A DNA stretch of 64,000 nucleotides from NCBI GenBank assembly GCA_009746045.1, contig RPFO01000199.1, positions 102,001 to 166,000 on the forward strand. Direction: 5' to 3'. The notes below the pieces were generated by a model. It was not told the DNA's origin. It did not search any database and saw nothing but the letters and a program-made list of their open reading frames with translations. The translations under genes were made by a program, and so were the position numbers. This stretch comes from Mesostigma viride. Its lineage: Eukaryota > Streptophyta > Mesostigmatophyceae > Mesostigmatales > Mesostigmataceae. Of the stretch, positions 1 through 9,639 are shown one piece after another (positions within the stretch are counted from its first letter, which is position 1; the number at the start of each line of letters is the position of its first letter).

Positions 1-58
1 GCTTACGTATGGCGCCGAGGCATGGACACTCGCGGACACACTGGCGGCTAAGCTAGAT

Positions 59-2060
59 TAATTAATTAATTAATTAGTTAAACTCGTGCTCCCGTTGGGG
101 AGTCACGGAGCACCGAAGTGCTTTTAATCCCTGTGTGTGCACTACAGGAGAAAGGGCAGAGACCCCCAGTCTCCTTCATGCCAAAGGCATGCCACAGCTG
201 CAATCGGGCGCGGCTAGCTAAGGACAGGCTAACGATCTGGCAAACTGTGGGTGCAATAAGACCCATGTGAGCATATCATAGCAAGGAGCGTGGGCAAGTA
301 ATCTGAACATAGCCAGGGCGTAGCATGGCTGTACTAGGACTAGGCTAAGGCTATGGCTGGTTGTGTACCGTGCGTTGGCGGCACGTGACTAGGTGTGTTG
401 GCACAGCTAGGCAACATTCTAGGCATGGCTGCCTTAGCGGCAGTGACGCCAATGGTTACAAGCTAGGGCTATTGCTATTCTAGCCCGCTGGGGGCGTCCA
501 CATCTTGTGGTTGATCATCAGGTCCCCGCCCCTCCAGTACACCTTGGGCTTCTGGGGGTCCTGCTTATGGCGGAGGTATTCCGGCCACAGGTCGCGTCGC
601 TGCTGTTGCTGAGCGGGGGTGAGGTCGTCATCCAGCGTCCAGGTGAGGTCGTGCAACCGCTTGCGACGAGAGAGGAACCGCTGCTTATCCTCAGGGGAGG
701 GGAAGGTGAGTAGGACTGGTGGGGGAGCCGCCTTGTCCCGTGAGTGGGGAAGGCGGTGGCACCCACGCAGTTCTACCTCACCTACCAGGCCCATGAGGGT
801 AAGAAGCTGGTTCTTGAGCTCGTCAGCAAGAGAGGTTGACGTCTCACCTGGCTTCTGGGGGAAGCGACGTAGCACCACTCGGCACTCGCGGCGAGCGCGG
901 TCGGTGACCTCCCGTTGCTGGGTCTGGCGGTGGTCCTCCAGCTCCTGGAGCTTTGTGGCGATGGCGTCGGTGGTGGAGGCGGTCGCTGACCGCAGCAGGT
1001 CCGCGTAGGAGAGCGGCGGGAGGTCGCCAGCATCCTGCCGGGGTGGCTGGGATGCAATGGTGGCCGTCTGCTCCGCTATCTTGGGGACCTGTGTGGCCAG
1101 GGCCTCGGTGTGGGCGGTGATGGCCTCAAGCTTCTTCAGGAGCACGCCACACTTGCCCTCCACCTGGTTAAGGCGAGAGACAAGTGCAGCATGCGTTTCC
1201 GAAGCCTGCGCCGCGGTGTGTAGCGCCGTGAACTGGGGTTGTAGCTTGTGGACGACCTTGGTTTCCACGTTGGAGACCCGGGCTTCCACCGTGTTGAGCG
1301 TCGTGTTCAGCGAGGTCAGCTTCTCGGCCAACGGCCAGGTCACGTGCTCCTCCAGCACTGCTCGGATGTCATCCTTGCAGAGGGAGGAAGCCGATGTGGC
1401 TGTCGGCCGCGCAGGCTGGGCTGGGGTGCGGATCCTGGCGACAATTGTGCTCATAGGTAGCTGGAAGTAGCTGCACATGATGGCGATGCGGTGGTTGAGC
1501 TCTGGCCTGGCAAGGAACCTCTCCAGGTCGTCGGCGGGGATGGGCCCTACGGCCCCATGGAGCTTGCGTTCCTGTGATAAGAAACGCACTATTTCGGCGC
1601 ATTCGTCTTTGGTCAGTTCCAGCCAGTTGGTGAAAGAAAAGCGTTCGTAATCTGGTAGGTACTTTCGCCATTTGGGTTCGTGGCAGGGTTTCTTGGGCTC
1701 GGGCGAGGCGCTGGGCGATGGGTTTGCTGGCGGTGGGTTGGCAGGCCCAGACGGCTGGTTCATGGCGGGTAAGCCTGGCGGCTGAACAATGGCGAGGGCG
1801 AGAGGGTTGGGCTGGGCGCTGGGAAGCTGTGCCAGCTCCTTTTCCAGCCCTCGTTTTGCTTTGGTAGTCGTCATAGCTGGTCACGTGCGTAACTTTGTCT
1901 ATACTGCGTGGCAGCCGTAACCGTTTATACTGGCAATTGCGTCTTAGAAAGGCGCATCGAATGCAAGTGGTCTGACCGAATTTGGGGCTCAGACGCAAAA
2001 GATCTGAACTCCGCCGTCAGCCATACCGCCGTCAGCCATTTTCGTTTGGCAATCGGAGTC
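59..2060 (-). mobile_element. Element A copy 1: ORF1-only ('half-LINE') retroelement
   Basis: This is a complete insertion of about 2.0 kb flanked by a 12 bp target-site duplication, GCTAAGCTAGAT (47-58 and 2061-2072). Read on minus it has a 5' leader, one long ORF (1874-480), a UTR of about 370 bp, a 3' hairpin (GTGCTCC/GGAGCAC stem with a CTCCCCAACGGGAG core, about 84-110) and an (ATTA)n tail. It carries no reverse transcriptase. The tail and duplication are marks of target-primed insertion using a partner LINE's enzyme. A near-identical copy lies at 37368-39343. Confidence 0.85.
480..1874 (-). CDS. L1-ORF1p-like protein of element A (intact, 464 aa)
   Basis: The architecture matches LINE-1 ORF1 proteins. 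There is a Pro-rich basic N-terminus (about 1-65), a globular segment (about 70-150), a long heptad-rich coiled coil (about 170-275), an RRM-like segment (about 325-410, with HRLP and VLLTFPSPEDKQRFL) and a C-terminal domain (DDDLTPAQQQQRR, then WRGGDLMINHK). In L1 this protein trimerises, binds RNA and acts as a nucleic-acid chaperone in the retrotransposition particle; the same role is inferred here. The first ATG follows a leader shared with copy 2. The frame is fully open, unlike copy 2, which has one stop. Fold assignment is from motif order only; no structure search was done. Confidence 0.75.
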   Translation of the reverse strand: MTTTKAKRGLEKELAQLPSAQPNPLALAIVQPPGLPAMNQPSGPANPPPANPSPSASPEPKKPCHEPKWRKYLPDYERFSFTNWLELTKDECAEIVRFLSQERKLHGAVGPIPADDLERFLARPELNHRIAIMCSYFQLPMSTIVARIRTPAQPARPTATSASSLCKDDIRAVLEEHVTWPLAEKLTSLNTTLNTVEARVSNVETKVVHKLQPQFTALHTAAQASETHAALVSRLNQVEGKCGVLLKKLEAITAHTEALATQVPKIAEQTATIASQPPRQDAGDLPPLSYADLLRSATASTTDAIATKLQELEDHRQTQQREVTDRARRECRVVLRRFPQKPGETSTSLADELKNQLLTLMGLVGEVELRGCHRLPHSRDKAAPPPVLLTFPSPEDKQRFLSRRKRLHDLTWTLDDDLTPAQQQQRRDLWPEYLRHKQDPQKPKVYWRGGDLMINHKMWTPPAG

Positions 2061-2631
2061 GCTAAGCTAGATGGCACGGTTTACAGGATGCTCCGACAGG
2101 TCCTGAATGTAGGGTTTTCCAAGCATAGGTCATTAGAGTCTTTGTATCACTGAGGGTATGCCTCGTATTTCGGACGAGATTAGGCAGCGTAGGATAACAT
2201 TTGTAGGACATCTTGTTCGCACCAGTCATGGGTAGATACCGCCCTTGGTCTGGCCGGCCCCCAGCGGCTTGGCCAACGGCCAGGGCGGCATATCTAGCTT
2301 GACCTGGCCTGGCCCCAAGGACATTCCTAGGAAGCTAGGCAAACCTGGCATGAACTACACCCAGATGTTACTGGCTGACCTCGTGGTCCCAGCTCATTTT
2401 GAACACCGCATCCACTCCCTCTCCCGGCCTTCTTTGGACTGCCATGCAGAACAAGAAGAGGTGGCAGAAGATTGTCCAGGCCCACACGCCAGCCCCTGCA
2501 TGTGGGCAAGCCACCTCCCCCCAAGAGGTTAAGGGGCATTTTGCTGAGTAGCGTAGTTAGGATTTTTCTAGACTAGATAGCTTAGAGTTAGGTTAGATCA
2601 CTTACGCGGCTTCGTCCACCTCCACCCATTA

Positions 2632-3620
2632 GGAACATAACTCCGTTGGGAGTATATGTAGCACATAGCCCTTGAGAAGGGGCATTGTGCCTATAATACA
2701 TTCTAAGCTACTTCCTGCAAGGGTGGGAATGTAAACGACACTTGCTCCGCACATCTGAACCCTGTGATGCCAGATCTCCTTTGCGGCCGTTCCGAGCTTG
2801 GCACTGGATTCGTTGTCCACATCGTGGCGTCGCTGCAGCAACACGATGTTTTCTGGCATCCGCGGGCTTTTGGTTCCCGCCGCACATTTGAAAGTGCTGT
2901 CCTCCGGCTTTTTGTTTTTGCCTTTGCACCGTGTGCAGTTCTTGGACGTTTGGAATCATGGCATGGCTAACGTGATGACTGACTAGCTACCTTTTCAGTG
3001 GTTTTCCATTTGCGGGTATTTCCTCGTATAAATGGTGGGAGAGCGATCGCAGCAATGGTGCTCACCACTAGACACTCCCGGCCAGTTAGGCTCGAAACAC
3101 ACGCCCTGATCAAGCATGCTGTTTCCGGCCCCACCGTCTAGGTCATCTAGTCGCTCTACACGTAAGCCAGCCATAATTTCGATGCACAAGGATACACATT
3201 TCCATCACCATTCATCTTCATCATCCTGAACGACTCGAACACGCGGACAAGATAACGACAGGCTCGCGCTACCATGGTCTGGATTCTCCCGATTTCTGGC
3301 CTGCGCTGGTTGTCTCCTTGACACTTGCTCTAGGTGCACCAGGGCACCTGCACCCTCATGATCTATCACGCTATGCCCAGCTAAGGGGGAGCATGTCATG
3401 TGGGGGAAGATCATCATAGCTATACAAAAGCTAGAGCGTGGCATCTCAGCAGAGCGCAGCTCTCTGCATGGGCACAGCATAACTAAATAAAACTAGGCAT
3501 CATCTGGAGTGTGGCACATCATAGGCACACATATACATGGACAAATAATGCGCGTGGCTCAGCTGGTATAGTGCCTGTAGAAGGCGTACATGTACATGGC
3601 CACGGTCTATCTATTCTAGT
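2632..3620 (-). mobile_element. Element B, 5'-truncated 3' UTR copy, split by element D
   Basis: 2632-2747 and 3320 to about 3620 match the 3' UTR of the full-length B copy at 10236-12230, ending in the hairpin ACTCC-CAAC-GGAGT beside the motif ATGTGCTACATATACTCCC. No ORF is retained. The two halves are separated by a complete D insertion at 2748-3319, which dates B as older than D here. Confidence 0.75.
2748..3319 (+). mobile_element. Element D, longest copy (572 bp), with 11 bp target duplication
   Basis: The element is bounded by GACACTTGCTC at 2737-2747 and 3320-3330, so both ends are known. Its right end, GCGCTGGTTGTCTCCTT, is shared by every other D copy in the window, while the other end varies. 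That pattern fits a 5'-truncated non-LTR retroelement whose 3' end is the constant end. No long ORF is present. A short open stretch on minus (about 2760-2945) has a CxxC pair (NCTRCKGK) but is preceded by a stop. No A-rich or microsatellite tail is seen. Confidence 0.7.
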
Positions 3621-3765
3621 AGAGGACATGGGGGGCCTAGGCCTCTCCGTGATTTGGAAGAAGATGATGGACAAGGCCAAGTGGGCCCAGGTCATAGAGG
3701 ACAACGAGCCCCCCCCAGTGGGGAAGCGCCCGCGTGTGCAATCCCGCGGGAGGCACGCTAGATAG
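3621..3765 (+). pseudogene. LINE ORF2 extreme C-terminal fragment
   Basis: The open frame up to the TAG at 3763 reads MMDKAKWAQVIEDNEPPPV near its end. It resembles the last residues of the LINE remnants at 12361 and 40206 (DKEKWA...). It is short and disconnected from any upstream RT. Assignment rests on this weak similarity only. Confidence 0.35.
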
Positions 3766-3769
3766 CTCC

Positions 3770-5470
3770 CCCTAGCCCCTAAATGGTCTGAGATCCTGCC
3801 GATAAATCGGCTGGATCTTCACAATTTTGCAAACCAGATGCCATCCAACCTACCCATATCCAATGGCTGTCCTTGGGGGCCAAGCATGTCCATGAGTTGC
3901 CCTTCGGGTTGGTATATCACAACCTCACATATATGCAGGGTAGGCCATGTATAACTGCCGTCAAAGTCAGGGGGGTCAAGACGCGCGTTTTCATTTTTGG
4001 TAGAATGTGCATTTTGAATTATGTTATAAGACCTAGGCACCTACCACTTCAGGGATGATAAACAATTAGTTGCTGAACAGTTTGAGCCATTGGGATCATC
4101 ATTTGGGTGGGTATACCAGCAGTTACACCCAGTACAGCCCATAGGGGTACCGTTGGTAAAAAGCAACCAAGGGGGTAGGGGTGGGCATACTACCTACTAA
4201 TATAGCCACCAACCATGCCAAACAATACATTTCCCTTCCACAATGATGGGGAAACATAACTGCATCATCACACTGCCCTTACATGGCACCTATGTGCAGG
4301 TGCTACCTTGTCCATGCACGTAGGTAACGTGGTACGGATACCCTACGCAAGGCATGCATTCTAGGAGGCAGCCACCAACAAACTAGTGATGTTGAGCCTA
4401 TTTCAGCCTGCCCTAGCAAGGATGAACTAGGCCTAAGCTGCTATAGCTTGCCAGGTGATGGCCAGCACACCTGGTGGCACATGCTGTCAATGGGAAGCTT
4501 TTACTCACCAGTTACGTGCTTGATGATGCCACAGCGACCAGCCAACTGCCTCACACTCATGCAATATGTGTATGGGAAATGTATAACAAACATATATGGA
4601 GGTATTCAAACCCATACAGCCTCTAAAACTTATCACCATCACCCTGTGGCAGGTCAACTGACTGAGGGAAGCATCTAAGAAGGGTGTTTTAGAAAGGGGC
4701 CAGGCCAGGGTCAAGAAAGAGCATGAATAATGCAAAAAGAATGTGCTACACAAGCTAGAACGTATATATAAACGTCAAACATCGATAGGAAAACGATGCT
4801 TAAGCTTTACCAGGCATGGATGGCGTTACCTTGGCCCAGGCGGTGGCCGCAAAATGGCGCATTTCGGCACACCAAAGTTGTGCAGCATGGTCGCTGGATT
4901 CGGCGATTTCTGGCCACCCTCGCACGTTTACGACTACTATGTATCATAAAAAGTATAAAGAAACCGATATATCCTTTAAAATACGCCGGAAAGGTATTGC
5001 TGTCAACGTTTCTATCGTCCGGCCTGATCGCAGTTTTTTCCAGCAAGAACGCTGCCGACACTTATCAAATGGCATTCCCGCGAACCAGAAATTGGCCTGT
5101 ATGATCTTTAGGACGTATAAAATCAATATCCTAAGTTTGGTCAGAAAATTCGAACGTAAACGTAAATGCCATGCGTGGGCGCAAGCCGCCATGGCCAGGT
5201 CGTCGTTTTCCGGAATGCACGTTGTACGTGAAAAAGTACCCTGACCCCTTGTACTTTGACCGGCCAGAACACCTCTATAACTTTGTCAGAAGTATGCAAA
5301 CCCATATACCATGCTTTAGAGTATTTTATAAACTTTCGATCTTCTCAGCTAAACTTTTCCTAATTCTCAATAGTTTTCGCGGCATTTGGTCGCCCGAGAA
5401 GGGGCCGATGCATCGGCTGGAACTCGATTTTTGGCGGAAAATCGGCCGCAAGACCATTTAGGGGCTAGGG
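3770..5470. mobile_element. 1.7 kb element with perfect 20 bp terminal inverted repeats
   Basis: CCCTAGCCCCTAAATGGTCT at 3770-3789 is the exact reverse complement of 5451-5470. Just inside both ends sits a palindrome: GCCGATAAATCGGC (3799-3812) and GCCGATGCATCGGC (5405-5418). The interior is AT-richer than its surroundings and holds only short ORFs with no recognisable transposase, so this is probably a non-autonomous DNA transposon. If the CTAG bases at both tips are a target duplication, the inverted repeat is 14 bp. This cannot be decided from one copy. Confidence 0.7.
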
Positions 5471-5589
5471 CAGCGTGCGGCTGCCTAGATAGATGTTGTA
5501 GTTAGAATGTTGTTAGATAGATGTAGTATGTAGCCAATGTAGATAGATTAGACCGGTAGGAATGTGTGCACCCATCCATCCATCCATCG

Positions 5590-5651
5590 GGGTTAATGCT
5601 CCGTGACTCCCCAACGGGAGCACGAGTCTAATTAATTAATTAATTAATTAT
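5590..5651 (+). mobile_element. Element A 3'-end remnant with (AATT)n tail
   Basis: About 45 bp identical to the A 3' end (GCTCCGTGACTCCCC, AACGGGAGCACGAGT) are followed by five to six AATT units. This is an extremely 5'-truncated insertion, as expected when reverse transcription stops early. A (CCAT)n run (5573-5587) precedes it. Confidence 0.7.
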
Positions 5652-7272
5652 CTATTCTACACTACTACTGCTGTATTCCCCTAAGCTGGGGTGTCTGGAG
5701 TCGCTGGGGCCGCGGGGGTCGCATGCCAGGGCTTGTGGCCGACGTAGATGGCCGCCCCCTTCCAGTACACCGGCTGCCCCGCCTAGCTAGGTCTGCCGGA
5801 GCTGGAGGTAGGTTGGCCATAGCTCCCGTCGCCGTTGTTGCTGCGCGAGGGTCAAGTCGTCGTCAAGGGTGAAGAGAGTCTTCTCGAGCCGCTTGCGGCG
5901 TCGGAGAAAAGAAATCTTGTCCGCTGGGTTAGAAGGAGCGGGGGCGCCCCTGCCTTACCCCGCGCGCGGGGAAGGCGGTGGGCGGTCAGCTCAATCTCAT
6001 TAGTAAGGCCCATGCGACTAAGAATTTCTCTCTCAAACGCACGTGCAAGCTTCTCGGAATTCTCACCTTCCTCCATGTCGAAGTTCTTGACAATGACGTT
6101 GAGGCTGCGCTTGGCGAGCTCGGCCTCCTCGCCGAGGTCGAGCGTCTGCTGCTGGAGCTGTGCTGCGACGGCGGAGGTGGTGGAGGTGGCATGCTGCTTA
6201 AGCATGTCCGCCCAGGTCGGGATGGGAGGAGCATCGCCGGCCAGGCCAGCCGGGGCTGGCTTGGCGGCAATATGTCCTTCACCGCCTGGGCGGTGAGGCC
6301 GGCGGCCGGTGTTTTGCAGGACCTCGATGGCGATTGCATTGTCCTTGAGGCGCTGGTCAATGTCGCGGAGCTGGGCCGTGATGCCGGAGTCGGAGGCGGA
6401 GGGGGGGGGGGGGGTGGAGGCGAGGAGGGTGGCGGTGGCGGTGGCGGTGGCGGTGGCGGTGGCGGTGGCGGTGGCGGTGGCGGTGGCGGTGGCGGTGGGG
6501 ATGGTGGGGAGCTCAGCAGCCAGCTTACGACCCAAAGCTTGCATTTCGCAAGCGAGGGGCGTCACGTGCTGTGAGAGGTGGTGGAGGGTGAATTCGCCCA
6601 AGGGGACGGGTTGCCAGAGTTCCGCGGAAGAACGCTTAAGGATGGAAAAGAGGGCGGCAAGCTGAAGGCGGCGCGGTCGCGACCAGCCAGACATGGGTCA
6701 CCTACGCGGAACTGAAACTGGCCGTCAGACTGGCTGCGGAAGCATTTGTGGCGGTGGAGGCGCTGGCACAGGTCAAGAAGGGAGGCATACGACCCATAGA
6801 ACAGGAGCTCCAGTATCCGGATGTGTGGCCTGTCGAAATAGCCGGGTCTGTTGACGTCGAAGGTGGAAAATAACTCGTCAACGTCAAAGTCGACATCAGA
6901 CCAGCTAGGTTCGTTTGGGCGGCTGCGTTTGGGCTCGGGCGAGGCTGAAGGCGAGGCAGGAAGCCCGAGAGGGTGGCTGGGCGACCACCAGTGCGCGACT
7001 GGTGTCACTGCTGCCTGCCGGACCTGAGGGCGAAGCTGCAGCCGAAGCTGCAGACGTATTTTCATTACCGAGCGCAGCCGCCAGGCTGCGTTGCGTCGAG
7101 GCGCGTTTGTTCGCCATATATTGCGTATTAGCGTCGGAAAATTATATCAGCATGTGCGTCTTAGAAGACGAAGCGATTGTGATATTCACGACTAAATTCG
7201 GTGCTCAATTCTCAAACGTGAAAGTTATGAGCGCTGCCGTCAGCCATGGCTACCTCGTGGCTCGTGGCTCGA
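5652..7272 (-). mobile_element. Element B copy 2, decayed
   Basis: This is collinear with the full-length B copy from its 5' end (GCCATGGCTACCTCGTGGCT at about 7243) through the ORF to just past the stop; the 3' UTR is missing. The ORF1p-like frame starts at the ATG on 7115-7117 (MANKRASTQRSLAAAL) and is broken several times down to about 5690. Breaks include an expanded (GGTGGC)n tract at 6425-6500 that encodes alternating Ala-Thr, and a poly-G run at 6401-6412. Coiled-coil, RRM-like and C-terminal blocks are still readable in pieces. Confidence 0.7.
5690..7117 (-). pseudogene. ORF1p-like pseudogene of element B copy 2
   Basis: The homologue at 10678-12084 is intact. Here the frame shifts in at least three places, for example around 6560-6700 (start of the long middle ORF), at the GC-rich repeat and near 5940, and the C-terminus has an in-frame stop (the TAG in GCCTAGCTAGG at about 5780). 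Segments such as TAQLRDIDQRLKDNAIAIEV and KRSLNVIVKNFDMEEGENSE are still nearly identical to the intact copy. Confidence 0.7.
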
Positions 7273-7319
7273 AAATGCTCTGCATCATGCCCAAACCATT
7301 TAGTCACTAAGGTAAGCTG

Positions 7320-8014
7320 GTCGCCCACCGCCTTCCCCGCGCGTGCCTTAAGGCAGGGGCGCCCCCGCTTCTTCTCCCAGCGGACAAGATTTCGTTTCTC
7401 AGACGCCGCAAGCGGCTCGAGAACACTCCCTTCACCGTGGACGACGACTTGACCCCGGCACAGCAACAACGGCAACGAGAGCTATGGCCGACCTACCTCC
7501 AGCTCCGGCAGACCAAGGCGGGCCAGCCGGTGTACTGGAAGGGGGCGGCCATCTACGTCAGCCACAAGCCCTGGCACGCGACCCCAGCGACCACCGCGGC
7601 CCCAGCGACTCCAGACGCCCCAGCAGTAGTAGTGTAGAATACAGCAGTATAGTAGTGTAGAATAGTTAGACCGTGGCCTTGTACATGCAGGCCTACTACA
7701 GGCACTATGTATACCAGCTGATTTATGAACATTAATTAGTCATGTACACGTGTGCCCATGACGCGCCACACACCAGATGATGCCTAGCTTTATTATTTAG
7801 TTATGCTGTGACTACGCAGAGCTAGAGCCACTCTCTGCTGAGAAGCCATGCCTTAGCTTTTGTATAGCCATGCTGATCTTCCCCCCCCATGACAGGCTCC
7901 CCTTAGTTGGGTGTTGCTTGCGACTCTGGGGGGTGCAGGTGCCATTGGTGCACCTAGAGCAAGTGTCGTTTACATTCCAACCCTTGCAGGAAGTAGCTTA
8001 GAATGTATTATAGG
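7320..8014 (+). mobile_element. Element B copy 3, 3' part, head to head with copy 2
   Basis: Starting within the RRM-like part of the ORF, this plus-strand fragment keeps the ORF1p C-terminal domain (VDDDLTPAQQQRQRELWPTY, stop at about 7635) and most of the 3' UTR. It ends abruptly at 8014, before the 3' hairpin, where a 40 bp repeat begins. The fragment meets copy 2 head to head at about 7273-7320. Confidence 0.7.
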
Positions 8015-8446
8015 CGCAAATGGTTTTCACCTTTGCGGCGTGCCAAATCAGAATATACGCTTGGCTGATCTTGATAGTACCGGCTACACACCCTTCTCAA
8101 GAAGGTTCCAGCCGTGTTCAGCCCGTCTCACGTTTCGAGACTGAACAAGTCTCGAGTGGACACGTGTGTAGTACTCCTACACACACAGATCTCGAATGAT
8201 TTATCTATAGTACCAAATCTGACAGGCTTGCATCACTCCCCGGAAAGGAGAACTTTTGCGGATGACTGTAGGTGTCAGAGTAAGGCGATGCCTTAGGATC
8301 CGGAGACGTCCGTCCTACAGTCAGCAAAAATTGGTGCGAGAGGTCCCCAGTTCGATTCCGGCCTGGATTCATTTACAGATCGCGTTTTCCGCGGACCGGC
8401 ACTGAACGCAAATGGTTTTCACCTTTGCGGTGTGCCAAATCAGAAT
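8015..8446 (+). repeat. 352 bp segment between 40 bp direct repeats, containing a structured-RNA-like motif
   Basis: 8015-8054 and 8407-8446 match at 39 of 40 positions (CGCAAATGGTTTTCACC start). Between them, 8263-8323 folds on paper into a three-way junction. The outer stem TGACTGTAGG/CCTACAGTCA is perfect over 10 bp, with inner hairpins TAAGGC-GAT-GCCTTA and CGGA-GACG-TCCG. A near-perfect pol III B box (AGTTCGATTCC) follows at about 8349-8359. A tRNA-derived or other short retroelement head is possible. No canonical tRNA cloverleaf could be closed. Confidence 0.4.
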
Positions 8447-8455
8447 CAGAACATA

Positions 8456-8911
8456 TCAAGGAGACAACCAGCGCAGGCCAGAAATCGGGAGAATCCGGAC
8501 CATGGTAGCTCGAGCCTGCCGTTATCTTGTCCGCGTGTTCGAGTCGTTCAGGATGATGAAGATGAATGGGGATGGAAATGTGTATCCGTGTGCATTGAAA
8601 TCATGGCTGGCTTACGTGTAGAGCGACTATAGATGACCTAGACGGTGGGGCCGGAAACAGCATGCTTGATCAGGGCGTGTGTTTCGAGCCTAACTGGGCG
8701 GGAGTGTCTAGTGGTGAGCACCATTGCTGCGATCGCTCTCCCACCATTTACGAGGAAATACCCGCAAATGGAAAACCACTGAAAAGGTCTAGCTAGTCAG
8801 TCATCACGTTAGCCATGCCATGATTCCAAACGTCCAAGAACTGCACACGGTGCAAAGGCAAAAACAAAAAGCCGCAGGACAGCACTTTCAAATGTGCGGC
8901 GGGAACCAAAA
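8456..8911 (-). mobile_element. Element D copy, 5'-truncated
   Basis: This is the reverse complement of most of 2860-3320, with the constant end (AAGGAGACAACCAGCGCAGG on plus) at 8458. It lacks the distal 110 or so bases present in the 2748-3319 copy. CATAT occurs on both flanks and may be a short target duplication. Confidence 0.65.
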
Positions 8912-8913
8912 GC

Positions 8914-9391
8914 ATATGCCCCTTCTCTGGGCTATTAATTAATTAATTAATTAATTAGGAACATAACTCCGTTGGGAGTATCTGTTGTAGCACATAGCCG
9001 GCCCAGAGAAGGGGCATATGGCCTATGATACATTCTAAGCTACTTCCTGCAAGGGTGGGAATGTAAACAACACTTGCTCTAGGTGCTCTAGGGCACCTGC
9101 ACCACCCAGAGTCTCAGGCAACACCCAGCTAAGGGAAGCCCGTCATAGGTGGGGAAGATCAGCATGGCTATACAAGGGCTAGACTAGGGCATGGCTTCTC
9201 AGCAGAGAGTGACTCCCTGCATGGGCACTGCATAATGAAATAAAGCTAGGCATCATCTGGAGGGTGGCTCATCATAGGCACACATGTACATGACTAAAAA
9301 TGCTAGGCCTCAGCTGGTATAGTGCCTGTAGTAGGGCTATGTGCTACATATACTCCCAACGGAGTTATGTTCCTAATTAATTAATTAATAG
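8914..9391. mobile_element. Element B 3' end (plus) carrying a nested B 3' end (minus)
   Basis: The plus-strand B 3' end (8914-8936, continuing at about 9330-9391 with an (AATT)n tail) is interrupted by a minus-strand B 3' UTR of about 400 bp (8937 to about 9329) with its own (TTAA)n tail. GGGCTAT flanks the inserted copy on both sides as a target duplication. The insertion point in the host, just before GTGCTACATATACTCCC, is the same one used at 10235/12231. Confidence 0.75.
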
Positions 9392-9394
9392 TCA

Positions 9395-9470
9395 CTAGAT
9401 CGCGGGGATATAATCCTCATCTCAGATTCTCAGTAGCTGTCCTCTACTGTAATGGTGCCTCATACTCGTC
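9395..9470 (-). pseudogene. LINE ORF2 C-terminus and stop, fragment
   Basis: The reverse complement contains the same bases as the LINE C-terminus at 9891-9938 (CCATTACAGTAGAGGACAGC, ending in the acidic EDSSDEDYIP-like tail). It is only about 75 bp long. Confidence 0.45.
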
Positions 9471-9639
9471 TGCAAAGCCATTTAGGCACATATACAGACT
9501 CACTAATATGTTAGAAAGTTCGAGGCCTGCCAGGGATTGCCAATTAGGCTGAACTGGTTAGACTACACCAAAAATTTATCCGGCTGTTTAATATGCCTTA
9601 TAAAATATGCGTGCATACTTACAGCTTCTTGATGCACAC

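Larger units (their letters stand above)
2..2540 (+). pseudogene. LINE ORF2 C-terminal remnant, split by element A1
   Basis: Reading 2-58 and then 2073 onward (skipping the inserted element and one copy of its target duplication) gives one frame with the typical region behind a LINE reverse transcriptase: a YGAEAWTL motif, then KLDGTVYRMLR, then, after a stop/frameshift near 2152, PRISDEIRQRRITFVGHL. The last segment (about 2245-2532) is open but only weakly recognisable. No RT or endonuclease domain lies in the window, so this is a 3' fragment whose 5' part is off the left edge. The LINE clade cannot be assigned from this part. Confidence 0.7.

Noticed and set aside
480-1874. Frames on plus opposite the ORF1p-like gene
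   Set aside because: Shadows of a GC-rich gene; the minus frame alone has the domain order and is conserved in a second copy.
3545-3570. TGGCTCAGCTGGTATAGTG, a good pol III A box, suggesting a tRNA-derived SINE
   Set aside because: It lies antisense to the B element's 3' UTR, has no B box at the right distance, and the flanking sequence is simply B 3' UTR.
4743-5461. Overlapping ORFs inside the inverted-repeat element as a transposase
   Set aside because: Short, overlapping, in several frames and without any transposase motif.
8263-8323. Hammerhead or twister ribozyme
   Set aside because: The three-stem layout is suggestive, but the conserved core bases of these ribozymes (for example CUGAUGA and GAAA) are missing at the junction.
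8456-8911. Element D as a Helitron (TC start after A)
   Set aside because: The fixed end and variable other end, plus an 11 bp target duplication on the longest copy, fit retroelement insertion; Helitrons make no target duplication.
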